NCBI RefSeq assembly: GCF_037038585.1
Contig: NW_027288510.1
Location: 3,477,001 to 3,541,000, forward strand
DNA: 64,000 nt
Direction: 5' to 3'
Source: Patagioenas fasciata
Lineage: Eukaryota > Chordata > Aves > Columbiformes > Columbidae
Below the pieces are notes generated by a model. That model had not been told where the DNA came from, searched no databases, and was given only the letters and a program-made list of their open reading frames with translations. Position numbers and translations under genes: made by a program. This document shows positions 63,997 through 64,000 of the stretch, piece after piece. Position 1 is the stretch's first letter. The number at the start of each line of letters is the position of its first letter.

Positions 63997-64000
63997 TTCC

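Overview
This window is a vertebrate nuclear locus, almost certainly from a bird. It has long introns, canonical GT-AG exon borders, many CR1 LINE copies with the typical 3' tail (repeats of ATTCTATG or ATTCTGTG), and LTRs that begin close to TGTCCTGGTTT, which is typical of avian endogenous retroviruses. I cannot name the species. One gene runs through almost the whole window on the + strand. Its exons encode an axonemal outer-arm dynein heavy chain. The residues match what I remember of vertebrate DNAH9 clearly better than DNAH17 or DNAH11.

I could place 34 internal DNAH9 exons between 344 and 61468, about 6.5 kb of coding sequence or about 2,160 codons. The 5' end of the gene lies before the window and the 3' end after it. 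Exons 1-15 encode the N-terminal tail (DHC_N1 region), exons 16-21 the linker region (DHC_N2), exons 22-25 the approach to AAA1 and its Walker A and B motifs, exons 26-29 the second half of AAA2 and the link onward, and exons 30-34 AAA3. Splice phases agree at every junction except those affected by the lesions described next.

The gene looks broken in one place only. Exon 21 (36256-36380) lacks one base, exon 22 (37012-37251) has an in-frame TAG at 37105-37107, and the exons that should lie between exon 25 (ending 41198) and exon 26 (starting 43020) are absent. That missing part, about 265 residues, carries AAA1 sensor I, the AAA1 small subdomain and the AAA2 Walker A. Exons 25 and 26 are also out of phase with each other. 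The other exons are clean. This suggests recent loss of DNAH9 in this lineage, or a local sequence or assembly fault.

The introns hold about 20 CR1 fragments in both orientations, some nearly identical to each other; one small DNA-transposon-like element with TA target sites; two related LTRs in opposite orientation (49252-49884 and 63346-63996); two further LTR-like stretches; several simple repeats; and a large GC-rich minisatellite at 56381-57850. The minisatellite is built from alternating 19- and 20-base units and has a higher-order pattern. Its 39-base period keeps reading frames open on both strands, which creates long false ORFs. I found no bacterial, phage, CRISPR or other accessory system here.
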